From Akkermansiaceae bacterium (lineage in GTDB: Bacteria > Verrucomicrobiota > Verrucomicrobiia > Verrucomicrobiales > Akkermansiaceae): 64,000 nucleotides of DNA. The notes under the pieces were generated by a model. The model saw only the letters and a list, made by a program, of their open reading frames with translations, made no database searches and was not told the origin of the DNA. The stretch is from positions 48,765 to 112,764 of the forward strand of contig CAIZNN010000181.1 in NCBI GenBank assembly GCA_903934285.1, read 5' to 3'. Within the stretch, counting starts at the first letter, position 1; each line of letters begins with the position of its first letter. A program made the position numbers and the translations under genes. Below, in pieces: positions 24,528 to 35,470 of this stretch.

Positions 24528-25159
24528 GATGCCGCCCCGCTTTCCGCGCCCGCCCCACGGAGCGACTGTTCCAATTCATACTCGCCACGGAAATCGTCCT
24601 CCGGATAGGAATGCGCCCACTCCACGGCATCCTCGGGACACACCGCGGCAATCGCACAGCGGTTGCAGCCGATGCACAAATCCGGGCGGATGATCAGAAA
24701 CATCGATTTGGTGCCCAGCTCGTTGCAGCGCTTGGCACATTTGCCGCAAGCGGTGCATTTGGCATCATCGATGGTATAGATGTGGTAGCCGTCCTTGCCA
24801 CCGGCATATTCCCGTCGCTTCACCGCGTCATAGGGGCACACGCGCACGCCCTGGCTTTGGATCAACTCCGAGGCGACGTCGAGCTCCGCGATGTGACCAT
24901 AACAAGCCACGCAATAGGAGCATTTCTTTTGATCATTGACTGCCTTGACGGCGGAGGGGCTCCTAACACATGCAGTCTCGCAGAGCGCGCAGAACGTGCA
25001 TTTATCAGGGTTGATGCGCCAGACGTAGGGGCCCTTGGGCTGGGAAAAAACCGCGTCCGGATCGCTGCCGGTGAAAATCCGCCACGCCGTGGCGCCCAAC
25101 ACGGATGCGCCAATGAGCTGCCCGCCAAACCGGATGAACCTGCGCCTGCCCCCGCTCAC
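24524..25159 (-). CDS. NapG/MauM-like ferredoxin with Tat-type signal
   Basis: This 211-residue iron-sulfur protein opens with GRRRFIRFGGQLIGASVLGA, which resembles a Tat signal (RRxF-I-R), so it is likely exported folded. Four [4Fe-4S] motifs follow: CTFCALCETAC, CSYCVACYG with a distant VCP, CTACGKCAKRC and CIGCNRCAIAAVCP. The arrangement matches NapG, NosG or MauM, partners of NapH-type proteins. It overlaps both neighbours by 4 nt, so all four genes are probably co-translated. Confidence 0.85.
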   Translation of the reverse strand: MSGGRRRFIRFGGQLIGASVLGATAWRIFTGSDPDAVFSQPKGPYVWRINPDKCTFCALCETACVRSPSAVKAVNDQKKCSYCVACYGHIAELDVASELIQSQGVRVCPYDAVKRREYAGGKDGYHIYTIDDAKCTACGKCAKRCNELGTKSMFLIIRPDLCIGCNRCAIAAVCPEDAVEWAHSYPEDDFRGEYELEQSLRGAGAESGAAS

Positions 25160-26133
25160 TGGCCCGCCTTTCCCGAGTGGGTGCCACTGGCTTTCCCGGC
25201 CGCGGAATCGGCGCCGGCATCCGCGGCGGCCGGAGGCGTCGGCTTCCAGGATGCGGGCAGGACAAACCCCCCGCCTAACAAATCAGGCGGGGCCTTGGCG
25301 CCGGACACCTCCAGCAAGGCCGCCTGGAGCCGTGCAGCCTCCGCCGCGGACACCTTGTTCAGGTCGACCAGCAACGAGGCGAGGGGCATTGTTGCGGTTG
25401 CCGCGAGGGTGGTGAAATCCTCCGGCTTGGCGAAATCCGCGGCGCAACTGGCGGTGAGGGCATAACTGGAGACCACCGCCACATCGACCTTGCCGTCCAA
25501 CAGGGCGCTCAAATTCTCACTGCAACTTGAAAAACACAACTGTTGCGCCGGCCGGAGGTGGTTGGCTGCCAACAGTTGCAATGGCGCCTGGTGCTTTTCA
25601 TAGGAATCGTCCCGACCCAGCGCGATGCGCTTGCCCTGGACGTCGGCCAGCGTGCGGACAGGCGATCCGGACAATGTTAGAAACACCCCGGTCATCGACG
25701 CCTTGTTGTCGGGATCGAGCAAATCGGCCACCCGCTTGAAGCGGGCCAAGGATTTGTTAGAATACTGCAATGCGGTCCATGGTTTGCATAACACACCGTC
25801 ATATTGTCTGGCGAGGATGGCTTGCTGCAAATCGAAGACCTCCATGAAGTAGGTCAAGTCCAGCGTGATTTGGTGGCGGGTTTGTAACTCCGCCAGCAGC
25901 GAATCGAAACTGCGGGTCGCGATCCGGCCGATGCAGTCACAGGCAGTCTTGCGGCAATAGACGTCATTGACTGCAATTTTCAACACCAACGGCTTGCGTG
26001 CCGCGGCTTGGGGCGGCGCGGTTGCCGGCGCGGTGGCGAGGGCGGTTTCCGGGTTGGCCGGTCCCCTGCCCTCGCCAGGCGCGGCCGCGACGAAAAGACC
26101 GAGTGCCGCGAGTGGCGTCACCCAAGCCTTCAT
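25156..26133 (-). CDS. PhnD-like periplasmic binding protein
   Basis: This is a type-2 periplasmic-binding-fold protein of the PhnD (phosphate/phosphonate) family. The ATG at 26133 (MKAWVTPLAALGLFVAAAP) gives a signal peptide, whereas the track start at 26271 lies inside the upstream gene. Landmarks are GVLCKPWTALQYS, GKRIALGRDDSYEKHQ and DVAVVSSYA. An unusual cysteine cluster, VYCRKTACDCIG, stands near the start of the mature protein, with a further CFSSCSE later. No permease or ATPase gene is nearby, so it is unlikely to be a transport subunit. It overlaps both operon neighbours by 4 nt and may act as a sensor or redox partner. Confidence 0.8.
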   Translation of the reverse strand: MKAWVTPLAALGLFVAAAPGEGRGPANPETALATAPATAPPQAAARKPLVLKIAVNDVYCRKTACDCIGRIATRSFDSLLAELQTRHQITLDLTYFMEVFDLQQAILARQYDGVLCKPWTALQYSNKSLARFKRVADLLDPDNKASMTGVFLTLSGSPVRTLADVQGKRIALGRDDSYEKHQAPLQLLAANHLRPAQQLCFSSCSENLSALLDGKVDVAVVSSYALTASCAADFAKPEDFTTLAATATMPLASLLVDLNKVSAAEAARLQAALLEVSGAKAPPDLLGGGFVLPASWKPTPPAAADAGADSAAGKASGTHSGKAGQ

Positions 26134-27125
26134 TTGGCAGGCGGAGCGACGGGTTCGGCGGTGGCGGCAGAGTCCGCCACGCCCGGCACGCACTTGACGA
26201 TGCAGTTCTTTTGATCCGATGCCAGATAGAGCGCGCCCTTGCTGTCGACGGCGATGGGAATCTCGTTGCATCCTTCGACGAGCTCAGCGAGGCCGGTGAC
26301 CGGCTTCTCGGTCTTGCCGGTGTTATCATATATCTTGACGCGGGTTGGGGATTTTTCCACGGTGACGATAGAGCCATCGGCGAGGCAGGCGACATTGACC
26401 GGGTTGCAGCACCCGTGAAACTCCGCTTCCTTCTCTCCCCGCGCGCCGAATTCAGCGACCCGCTTGCCGTCCAGGAAGGTCTGGACTTTGAACGCCCCGA
26501 GGTTGGCGACCACCAGCGAGTTGGCAGCCGGCCCCGGGCAGAAATCGAAAATGCCGCAGCACAGGCGGAACACCTTGTCGATGCGCCGGGTCTCCTTGCC
26601 CACCTCGCCGGTCAACGCATAGAACACGAGGCTTTGCCGGGCGATGTCGGCGATGACGAGTTCCTTGCCGATGAAATGCGCGTCGGTGGCAGAAAACACC
26701 CCGGGAAGCTTGATTGCGGAAAGTTTGACACCCGCCGGGTCAAACACCCAACATTTGACCCCGGCAGCCTCCTGCATCTTGACTTTCTTGCCCTGAAACT
26801 CGCGCGTGGTCTCCGTCAGTTCGCCGGCAATCAGATAGATCCGGCCCTCCGCCACGGTCATGGCAGTCGGCGCCGGCTGCATGTCCGCTTTGAAGCTGCC
26901 GGTCATTTTCCCGTCGGCATCGTAAATCACCACCGTCCCGTCTTGGAGCAGCACATGCAAGTGGTCCTTGGCATCCATGGCCAGGCAGGCCGGCGGGGCC
27001 TTGATCTCATTCTGGCCAAAAGATTTAGCGACCTTGTAGGCGGGAACTTCCGCAGCAAGAACTGCTGAGAGCGACACCATCGCGACTAGACTGCGGCAAA
27101 CGACATTTGAGTACTTGCTCATCAC
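26130..27125 (-). CDS. Secreted NHL/six-bladed beta-propeller protein
   Basis: This 331-residue protein has a signal peptide (CRSLVAMVSLSAVLAAEVP) and repeated blades of the NHL/SMP-30 type, for example ACLAMDAKDHLHVLLQDGTVV, NPVNVACLADGSIVTVE and IPIAVDSKGALYLAS. A cysteine-containing stretch, LCCGIFDFCPG, lies in one blade and HGCCNPVN in another, which may bind metal or a cofactor. It is the first gene of the four-gene operon with the PhnD-like and iron-sulfur proteins. Its role is unknown; a periplasmic redox or sensing scaffold is a guess. Confidence 0.75.
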   Translation of the reverse strand: MMSKYSNVVCRSLVAMVSLSAVLAAEVPAYKVAKSFGQNEIKAPPACLAMDAKDHLHVLLQDGTVVIYDADGKMTGSFKADMQPAPTAMTVAEGRIYLIAGELTETTREFQGKKVKMQEAAGVKCWVFDPAGVKLSAIKLPGVFSATDAHFIGKELVIADIARQSLVFYALTGEVGKETRRIDKVFRLCCGIFDFCPGPAANSLVVANLGAFKVQTFLDGKRVAEFGARGEKEAEFHGCCNPVNVACLADGSIVTVEKSPTRVKIYDNTGKTEKPVTGLAELVEGCNEIPIAVDSKGALYLASDQKNCIVKCVPGVADSAATAEPVAPPAK

Positions 27126-27258
27126 CTTGAGTAGGGATCGCCGCGGAGCGGGTCAAGGCATTTTGCCAGCGCCATAAATCACGCATGTCATTTGCCAGTC
27201 CGTGCGCAGCAGTCCGCCGCAGGGCGGGCAATCACAACAACCCTGGCACGGGGGACTG

Positions 27259-27299
27259 GTGGCGAGACGCCGCCACCACGGCCTGCCGCGAGACGCGGC
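27259..27299 (-). terminator. Two adjacent hairpins after sdhA
   Basis: On the minus strand, directly after the sdhA stop, GCCGCG-TCT-CGCGGC and GTGGCG-GCGTCT-CGCCAC form two stem-loops. No U-run follows. They probably end or stabilise the sdhCA transcript before the next operon. Confidence 0.5.
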
Positions 27300-27313
27300 G
27301 GCCCCCCGACGCA

Positions 27314-29284
<1,971 letters not shown>

Positions 29285-29316
29285 GGGAGTGGGGGGAGTG
29301 AGAGTTGAGGATAGGA

Positions 29317-30039
29317 TTAGTGCTTCACGATGCCGAAAAAGATGGCGACCGGGATGGAGACGAAGCCGACCCAGATCACCACGGCGTAGCCGAGGGACAG
29401 CCCCTGGATGATGCTTTCACATTTTTTGAAGCGCAGCCCCAGCGTCTGGAAAATCGACGCGACGCCGTGGCTCAAATGGCTGCAAAGCAAGGTCATGGCG
29501 ATGAGATAGAACAAGGTGGCGGGCCCATAGCTGAAGCCATCAACAACCATTAGCCAGGCATCGTGGCGGACCAATTTCTCGCCGTTGTGCATGACGGTTT
29601 CCTTGTAGCGGTCGAGCGTGTCGTACTCGTTGCCGATGCGCATGGTGAAGTGCAGCATGTGATAGATGAAAAACGCCAGCAGGGTCAGGCCGGAGAGGAT
29701 CATCGAGCGGGATGAGATGGAGGCCTGGATGACCGCCTGGCATTCGTAGGGTTTGCGGGCGGCGCGGTTCTGGAGGGTGAGGCTAACGGTGGCGGCCACA
29801 TGCAGCGCCAGCGCCGTGAGCATGACCAGGCGGAAGAGCCAGATGCCGGCGCCGTGGATCATGTGATGGAGGAAATACGCGTAATCGTTGAATGCCTCGC
29901 GGCCGACGAAGACCAACAGATTGCCCACCAGATGGCCGGCGAGGAACAGCACCAGAAAGGCTCCGGTAAGGGCGACAATGATCTTTTTCCCAATCGAAGA
30001 GGTCCAGATGGCGGTGAGGCTGGCAATAATGGCATTCAT
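29317..30039 (-). CDS. sdhC: Succinate dehydrogenase cytochrome b subunit
   Basis: This single five-helix cytochrome b subunit of the B. subtilis/Bacteroidetes type anchors SdhAB and carries heme. The ATG at 30039 ([19 protein letters not shown]) gives 240 residues and removes a spurious 48-residue extension. The histidine-bearing helices [33 protein letters not shown] and [11 protein letters not shown] are visible. sdhA follows after 32 nt. About 180 nt upstream without a gene should contain the sdh promoter. Confidence 0.88.
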   Translation of the reverse strand: MNAIIASLTAIWTSSIGKKIIVALTGAFLVLFLAGHLVGNLLVFVGREAFNDYAYFLHHMIHGAGIWLFRLVMLTALALHVAATVSLTLQNRAARKPYECQAVIQASISSRSMILSGLTLLAFFIYHMLHFTMRIGNEYDTLDRYKETVMHNGEKLVRHDAWLMVVDGFSYGPATLFYLIAMTLLCSHLSHGVASIFQTLGLRFKKCESIIQGLSLGYAVVIWVGFVSIPVAIFFGIVKH

Positions 30040-30220
30040 AGCAGGTGTGAAAACAGTCGGAACGGCCGAAACGGCGCCCGCGACGAATAGGCACTCCTCC
30101 GCAACTTTACAAGCGCAAGCCGTCGCCGGGGCAGAATCCGTGAAGCGAAAGGCAGGATTTGCGCGGTCGGGCGCTGCCGGCACCCCTGGTGGGCCGGCCC
30201 AACAAGCGCACGCGGCGGGC

Positions 30221-30553
30221 TCAAAATGGCTTGCGCAGGCCGAGCCAGGCTGCCAGCGCTGCGGCCGCGATGCATAGGATCATCACCAGCGTGGCCGGCA
30301 GCACCTTGCGCTTGGCCAACACCGGGGCCGCGCCAAGAAACACCCACATCGCGAGCTTGATCACCCACCAGAACTGTCCCAGCGGTGGATTTTTCAGCAT
30401 CGCAAAGCCCACGGCCATAATCAGCAGCAGCGAAATCCCGTGCAACATGGACGCGCCCTTCTTGCCCGAACCGCCGAGCAACACGGCCCCAAGTGAGGTG
30501 AACAAGGCGAACACGCCGGCGAGATGCAACGTTTTGAGGAGAAATGGATCCAT
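30221..30553 (-). CDS. Small four-helix membrane protein of unknown function
   Basis: A 110-residue hydrophobic protein with about four transmembrane helices (LAGVFALFTSLGAVLL, LHGISLLLIMAVGFAML, WWVIKLAMWVFLGAAP, LVMILCIAAAALAAWLG). The ATG at 30553 (MDPFLLKTLHLAG) is chosen over the track start, whose extra residues are not credible. A run of nine C lies just upstream of this ATG. The helix pattern resembles SirB-like or cytochrome-b561-like small proteins, but no family is certain. Confidence 0.7.
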   Translation of the reverse strand: MDPFLLKTLHLAGVFALFTSLGAVLLGGSGKKGASMLHGISLLLIMAVGFAMLKNPPLGQFWWVIKLAMWVFLGAAPVLAKRKVLPATLVMILCIAAAALAAWLGLRKPF

Positions 30554-30636
30554 GGTGGGGGGGGGCAGGTCGCCGCAGTGTCGTCGAGTTTTCCGCCCGC
30601 GCAAGCAAGTATTGCGCGCCAGCTGCAAAATCACGC

Positions 30637-31905
30637 CTACTTCTCCGGCGCTTTCCCGATACGATACAGATGGCTGCGTGAGCGCAGGATGAGCGAGTTG
30701 TTATAGACGGCGGGCGAGGCCATGAAGCCATCGCCGAGCTGGTTGTTAGCGAGCAACTGGTATTCGTCGGCGGCGGCGACCACGGGGACTTCGCCCTCCT
30801 CGCCGAAGAAATAGATGCGACCCTCGGCGTACAGCGGCGAAGCGGAGAAAGCGCCTCCCAGGCGTTTTTGCCACACGCTCTGGCCGGACTTGGCATCGAC
30901 GCATGAGATCACCCCCGCATCGCTGATCATGAACAGGCGCCCGCCGCGCAGAATTTGCGAGGAGCGCGTCGGCGCGTTCTTGGCAAACTTCCACGCCACG
31001 TGAGTGTCGGTCACATCACCGCGCCCGTCGGGGCGCACGGCGAAGAGTTGATAGCCGCCGGCCGCGCTGGTGACATAGACCAGCCCGTTGCCGAACAATG
31101 GCAGGGCCGCCGCGTTCATGCCGCCGCTGCGCACCCGCCAAATCTCCTCGCCGGTTTGCGGGATGTAGGCGATGGTGGCGCCGGCACTGGGACTGACCAA
31201 TTGCTGCTGGCCCTGCACGGAAATGAGCGCCGGGGTCGAGTAGGCTTTGTGATAGTCGGTATCGTCGGTATCATAGACGATGTTGCGATCGCGCTTCCAC
31301 ACCGTCTTGCCGGTGAGCTTGTCGAGCGCCGCGAGGTATTGCACATCGACCCCGTCGAAGGTGAGCACGAGCAAGTCGTCCACCACAATGGGTGAGGAGG
31401 CCGGACCGCGGAAATGGTTGCAGGCAAAATCCTGGCGCGTCCACAGCGGCTTGGCGGTGGCGGTGTCGAGGCAGGCCGTGCCATGCACGCCAAAATGCAG
31501 ATAGACCCGGCCCCTCTCGAGCACCGGGGTCGGCGTGCCATAGCTGTTCATGGGATGGCAATACTGTGGGGTGGCAATTTTGAAAACGACCACATCGTGC
31601 AGGATCTTGCCTGACTCGGCATCCACGCACGCCGCACCTAACTCTTTGCCATCCTGGCTGGCGGTGGTCATCCAGATCTGTTGGTCCCACACCACCGGCG
31701 ACGACCACGCCTTGCCAGGCAGCGGGGTTTTCCAAAGCACGTTGTCCGTCTCGCCAAAGGAGACGGGCAAGCCCTGTGCCAAGGTTTGGCCGTCGGCGCG
31801 CGGGCCGCGAAACTGCGGCCAGTTCTCACCGCCGCGCACCGCCATGGTGTTCCATGAGACGAGCGCCAGCCACAGGATGGCACGATGGGATGGGACGAAA
31901 TTCAT
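30637..31905 (-). CDS. Secreted PQQ-like (BamB-type) beta-propeller protein
   Basis: This 422-residue protein has a signal peptide (AILWLALVSWNTMAVRG) and repeated tryptophan-docking blades such as NWPQFRGPRADG, VLWKTPLPGKAWSSPVVW, CLDTATAKPLWT and CVDAKSGQSVWQ. ATG 31905 is preferred because the track ORF up to 32421 runs through the xylB 3' end in the wrong frame. Such proteins are abundant in Verrucomicrobia and Planctomycetes and are not all quinoproteins; no PQQ-specific catalytic residues could be assigned. It stands alone after xylB on the same strand. Confidence 0.82.
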   Translation of the reverse strand: MNFVPSHRAILWLALVSWNTMAVRGGENWPQFRGPRADGQTLAQGLPVSFGETDNVLWKTPLPGKAWSSPVVWDQQIWMTTASQDGKELGAACVDAESGKILHDVVVFKIATPQYCHPMNSYGTPTPVLERGRVYLHFGVHGTACLDTATAKPLWTRQDFACNHFRGPASSPIVVDDLLVLTFDGVDVQYLAALDKLTGKTVWKRDRNIVYDTDDTDYHKAYSTPALISVQGQQQLVSPSAGATIAYIPQTGEEIWRVRSGGMNAAALPLFGNGLVYVTSAAGGYQLFAVRPDGRGDVTDTHVAWKFAKNAPTRSSQILRGGRLFMISDAGVISCVDAKSGQSVWQKRLGGAFSASPLYAEGRIYFFGEEGEVPVVAAADEYQLLANNQLGDGFMASPAVYNNSLILRSRSHLYRIGKAPEK

Positions 31906-32089
31906 CGGGACTTTCACGTGCCGTTGAGAATACCCATCCCTTCTGGAGTGCCAAGTGATTATCTGGAAATTCTCCGATTCGCTCCCCCTGGCTTGGCCCC
32001 AAGCGCCACGACCCCCGCGACATCCAGAGGGTCTTTGACCGCTTCTTCCTGACCGTTTCTTCCGGCTCCCGCAAGGACCGCTGGCGCAC

Positions 32090-33613
32090 TCAGGGCGCCG
32101 GCGCGGCCTCCGCCAGCAACCGGGCGGCGCGCCGGAAGGCCGGCAGCAATTTTTGATAGGTTTGGCGGCTGACAGGGTCGGGCGCGGCGGTGGCCTCGAG
32201 GCGGTGAATGGCATCGATGGGCGTGAAATCGCGCCACAGGCCGGCGGCGACGGCGGCGAGGGCGGCGGCGCCCAATGAGCCGGCATCCTGGCCGACATTG
32301 GTTTGATGGATGGTGAGCTCGAAGGTGTCGGCAAAGATCTGCCGCCAGAGGGCGCTCTTGCTGCCACCGCCCACGACCACCATTTGGTCGCAGACACCAC
32401 AGAGCTTGCGCAATTCATCAAGGGCGAGGCGCAGGTTCAGGCCGATGCCTTCCATGGCCGCGCGGATCAGGTCGGCACGGGTGTGGCCGAGGTCGAGGCC
32501 GAGGAACGCGCCGCGAATGAGCGGGTTGGGGTCGAGCGACGAGCCACCCGCCAGACTGGGGTTGAACATGACGCCGCGGGCCCCGGCGGGCGAGGAGGCG
32601 GCGAGGGCGGACATCAGGTCATAGACATCGACGCTGTCGCGGCGGGCCTGCTCGATGAGGTCCGGGCACAGTTGCTGGCAGACCCATTTGAACGAACTGC
32701 CGGAGGAGAAAATCGCCACCGCCGAGTTGAACAGGCCCGGCATGACATGGGTGAACACGTAGGGCTTGACGCGCAAGTCGAGGAGCGGCTGGGCGGAGGT
32801 GACCGCGATCCAGGCCGACGAACCGAGCGAGGCGTAGGTGCGCCCCTCTGCGATGTTGCCAGCCCCCAGCGCCATGCACGAATTGTCCACCCCGCCGCAG
32901 GCGACCTTGACGGTGCGCGGCAACCCGAGCTCGGTGGCGGCGGCGGATGTCAGCTCGCCGAGGATCGAGGCGGATGGCGAAATGTCAGGCCAGATCTCGC
33001 GCGGCAACCCGCTGGCGTCAACCAGCGCCGGCGCGTAGTCCCACTCGGTCAGGTCATAGACGCCGCAGCCCGAGGCGTAGGAAAAATCGGTGCGCAGCTT
33101 TCCTGTTAGGCGGAAGTTGAGATAATCCTTGGTGCCCACGATCTTGTCCAACCTGCGAAACAGGTCGGGCATGTGGTCGCGATACCACAGCGCCTTGAAC
33201 ACGGTGTAGTGAGCGGCGGGGAAACCGTTGCCTGTTGTTAGATACCATTGTGCCGGATCGACCCGCTTGAAAAAGGCCGCCGCTTGCGCGTCGGCGCGGC
33301 GGTCCGACCAAATCGGGGTGGCGTCGCACAGCAGGCGGCCAGCCGCATCTAACGGGACGCAGCCGAGGCTGTGCCCTGAGATGGCGAGGCACTGGATGGC
33401 GGCGGCATCGGCGCCGGGGCTAACAAGAAGCTGGCGGGTAGCGGCAACCAACACCGCCCACCAATCCGCGGGCCGCTGCTCGTGCCACGACGCTTGCGGA
33501 TAGGACGTCTCATAACCGACGAAGGCGGAAGTCAGGCGCTGCCCCCCGGCATCATAGAGCGAGGCCTTGATGCCGCCGGTGCCGAGGTCGTAGGCAATGA
33601 TGCTGCTGGGCAT
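32090..33613 (-). CDS. xylB: Xylulokinase (FGGY family)
   Basis: FGGY carbohydrate kinase, probably D-xylulose kinase. The N-terminal phosphate-1 loop AYDLGTGGIKASLYD and the GCVPLDAAGRLL, TKDYLNFRLTG, VACGGVDNSC and MVVGGGSKSALWRQIFAD blocks match XylB. The ATG at 33613 (MPSSIIAYDLG) gives 507 residues. The track extension to 33928 lies in deoC. It follows deoC by 8 nt. An SDR that resembles polyol dehydrogenases lies further upstream beyond the restriction cassette, so a pentitol route is possible but unproven. Confidence 0.9.
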   Translation of the reverse strand: MPSSIIAYDLGTGGIKASLYDAGGQRLTSAFVGYETSYPQASWHEQRPADWWAVLVAATRQLLVSPGADAAAIQCLAISGHSLGCVPLDAAGRLLCDATPIWSDRRADAQAAAFFKRVDPAQWYLTTGNGFPAAHYTVFKALWYRDHMPDLFRRLDKIVGTKDYLNFRLTGKLRTDFSYASGCGVYDLTEWDYAPALVDASGLPREIWPDISPSASILGELTSAAATELGLPRTVKVACGGVDNSCMALGAGNIAEGRTYASLGSSAWIAVTSAQPLLDLRVKPYVFTHVMPGLFNSAVAIFSSGSSFKWVCQQLCPDLIEQARRDSVDVYDLMSALAASSPAGARGVMFNPSLAGGSSLDPNPLIRGAFLGLDLGHTRADLIRAAMEGIGLNLRLALDELRKLCGVCDQMVVVGGGSKSALWRQIFADTFELTIHQTNVGQDAGSLGAAALAAVAAGLWRDFTPIDAIHRLEATAAPDPVSRQTYQKLLPAFRRAARLLAEAAPAP

Positions 33614-33621
33614 GAGGGTGC

Positions 33622-34323
33622 TCAGGAAACCTCGACGCCCCCGCCGGCCTGGGCGGCGCAGTCGGCGAGGATGCGGACGCCGTTGGCGGTGCCGATGCCG
33701 AAGCGGCGCACCCCGAGGCGATACATCGCCACGACGGTGGCCAAATCGCGCACGCCACCGGACGCCTTGACCCCGGCGCGCCCGCCCACTGCCTCGTGGA
33801 TGAGCGCGACGTTGTCGAGCGTGGCACCGGTGGGAGCCCAGCCGGTGGCGGTTTTGACCCAGGCCGCGCCGGCCTCGACGCAGAGTTCGCTGCCGCTGCG
33901 GATTTGCTCGGGGGTGAGCCAGTGGCACTCGAGGATCACCTTGACTGGAACCCCACCCGCGGCGTCCACCACCGCGCGAATGTCCTCGCGCACCGCCTCG
34001 TGGCGGCCGCTGCGCAGAAAGCCGACATTAATGACCATGTCGAGTTCGGTGGCCCCTTCGGCCAGCAACTGGCGGGCCTCGGCGACCTTGATCGAGGCGG
34101 TGTGTGCGCCAGAGGGAAACCCCACGACCCCGCCGATGCCGATGTGCGGGGCATCAGCGAGCAGCGACTTGAGCAGGCGCGTATAGCAAGGCAATGAAAA
34201 CGCGCAAACCACGCCCAAGGCGCGGGCGGTGGCGGCGAGTTCGCGGATCTCAGTTTCATCGCACTCAGCACGGACGGAACTGAGGTCGATGAGGCGGGCA
34301 AGGTCTTGGGATGTGAGGGTCAT
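33622..34323 (-). CDS. deoC: Deoxyribose-phosphate aldolase
   Basis: DeoC cleaves 2-deoxyribose-5-phosphate to glyceraldehyde-3-phosphate and acetaldehyde. At 233 residues the length is normal. The Schiff-base lysine lies in VKTATGWAPTGAT, and a second conserved lysine lies in VKASGGVRDLATV near residue 180. GVVGFPSGAHT precedes them. Placement before xylB suggests a shared pentose operon. Just upstream are a 388-nt non-coding stretch with an inverted repeat and a gene remnant. Confidence 0.93.
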   Translation of the reverse strand: MTLTSQDLARLIDLSSVRAECDETEIRELAATARALGVVCAFSLPCYTRLLKSLLADAPHIGIGGVVGFPSGAHTASIKVAEARQLLAEGATELDMVINVGFLRSGRHEAVREDIRAVVDAAGGVPVKVILECHWLTPEQIRSGSELCVEAGAAWVKTATGWAPTGATLDNVALIHEAVGGRAGVKASGGVRDLATVVAMYRLGVRRFGIGTANGVRILADCAAQAGGGVEVS

Positions 34324-34381
34324 GGCGGGGCTAGAAGATTAATGACGCAACAGGAGGCGGCAGAGCAAGCAGAGAATGCAT

Positions 34382-34440
34382 GGAACGGACTTGCCAAGTC
34401 CCGTCGCAATACGACACGGCACTTTGGCAAGTGCCGTTCC
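34382..34440. repeat. Imperfect inverted repeat, about 24 bp arms
   Basis: GGAACGGACTTGCCAAGTCC is mirrored by GGCACTTTGGCAAGTGCCGTTCC (given as it reads on the plus strand), with small indels and about a dozen bases between the arms. It has the look of a REP/MITE-like element or a terminator. Confidence 0.7.
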
Positions 34441-34506
34441 CTTCCATCACCGGCCCGACGACCTGCCAGCGGGCCGTGTTCTTCCGCGCCAATGGGCCGG
34501 CATCCC

Positions 34507-34683
34507 TCAGCCCTGGCTGTCACGGTCGTAGGGGCCGAGGAAGCGAACGCCTTTGTAGTGGATCATGTGATCCGGCGAATCTGAGATCCACACCTCGGTT
34601 TCCCAGGCAATTGCTGAGTGGAAACGGGTGAATGCCTTGCGCTCGGGAAACGCGGAGATAAAGACGAGACCGGGGCGGGCGCT
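34507..34683 (-). pseudogene. 3' remnant of an unidentified gene
   Basis: A minus-strand frame of about 58 codons ends in TGA at 34507-34509. It has coding-like codon choice and convincing protein texture (LVFISAFPERKAF, WISDSPDHMIHYKGVRFLG), but no start codon. It simply continues into the restriction gene's 3' end in another frame. It is best explained as the tail of a gene cut off when the restriction cassette arrived. The family is not recognised. Confidence 0.45.
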
Positions 34684-34711
34684 TACGCGCTGCCCGCGCT
34701 CGGCAGAAGCG

Positions 34712-35467
34712 TCATGCTCCGTTTGAATCGAGCGACACCTCCGCTTGAATGTGAGCCATCAATTTAATGAGGAGATGTCGAAACGTGACATACTCTGATA
34801 GGTCCTCGAATTTTCCCGAGTCTTTGGGTTGCAGGGGCAGCGGAGAGCTAATAGCAGCGGCACTGTCGTAAATGCCTTCTTGAACCATCTTCTCGCACAA
34901 GATTGCCATCCGCCGTTGATAGGAAGCAGTTTTGAAGTCAGGATAGATTGCAAAATGAGGACTAATCCTTTCCAATTTGGGAGGATTGCTAGACTTCTTC
35001 TCATCCTGGACAATGATCATGAATCCGAGAAATGGGGCTGCTCCCGCGCCGAATGCCCCTTCTCGCTGTGCGGTCCGGAAGTCCACGCCTGAGCCAAGGG
35101 CTTCTTCGCAGCGATTGTTGGCATTGTTGCCGTAAGAAGGGCCGCCAAGAGATTTCAATTCAATAGCTGCGAGCAATTTGCCCTTAAAGACAACGACGAC
35201 GTCCCATTGTTTTGCGGGACGGAAGTAGCCAGGCAAGACGACCAACTGCTTGAACAGATGAATCTCCAAGTCACGCAGACCCATCTTCTTGACTTCGCCT
35301 GCAATTAAAGCCGCAAAGCCATCCAGGTTTTTTCCTGCCGTCGCACCACCTCGATTTCCTTGATCCACTGAGCCCTTGCGAACCTTGTCCGCAAGGGCCC
35401 GCTGCCGAGAACTCCAAAAATACTTCACTGCCTTAGCCACCAACTTTCGATAGTAAATCTGATCCAA
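34712..35467 (-). CDS. Type II restriction endonuclease, PaeR7I/XhoI-like
   Basis: A 251-residue protein that resembles PaeR7I-family endonucleases, whose known members cut CTCGAG. Family-like landmarks are KGSVDQGNRGGATAGKNLDGF, the catalytic-core candidate VVVVFKGKLLAAIELKSLGGPSYGNN (read here as two pieces, with an E-x-K motif in IELKS), and a DFRTAQREGAFG block. It follows the methyltransferase by 3 nt. Its base composition is clearly more AT-rich than its neighbours and it lacks the GTTAG words common elsewhere, which supports recent acquisition. The specificity is inferred from family only. Confidence 0.82.
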   Translation of the reverse strand: MDQIYYRKLVAKAVKYFWSSRQRALADKVRKGSVDQGNRGGATAGKNLDGFAALIAGEVKKMGLRDLEIHLFKQLVVLPGYFRPAKQWDVVVVFKGKLLAAIELKSLGGPSYGNNANNRCEEALGSGVDFRTAQREGAFGAGAAPFLGFMIIVQDEKKSSNPPKLERISPHFAIYPDFKTASYQRRMAILCEKMVQEGIYDSAAAISSPLPLQPKDSGKFEDLSEYVTFRHLLIKLMAHIQAEVSLDSNGA

Positions 35468-35470
35468 TTG

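Larger units (their letters stand above)
34324..34711. other. Gene-less stretch between deoC and the restriction gene
   Basis: No intact gene is visible. The stretch contains an imperfect inverted repeat (34382-34440) and a minus-strand reading frame that looks like the 3' end of a lost gene (34507-34683). It marks the downstream edge of the restriction-modification cassette. Confidence 0.7.

Noticed and set aside
27153-27300. Cysteine-rich small peptide downstream of sdhA (PCQGCCDCPPCGG)
   Set aside because: Arises from hairpin-rich non-coding sequence and overlaps sdhA in another frame. No independent start or codon support.
31906-32421. N-terminal extension of the PQQ-like protein in the ORF track
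   Set aside because: Runs through the xylB 3' end in the wrong frame. A signal peptide begins exactly at the internal ATG at 31905.
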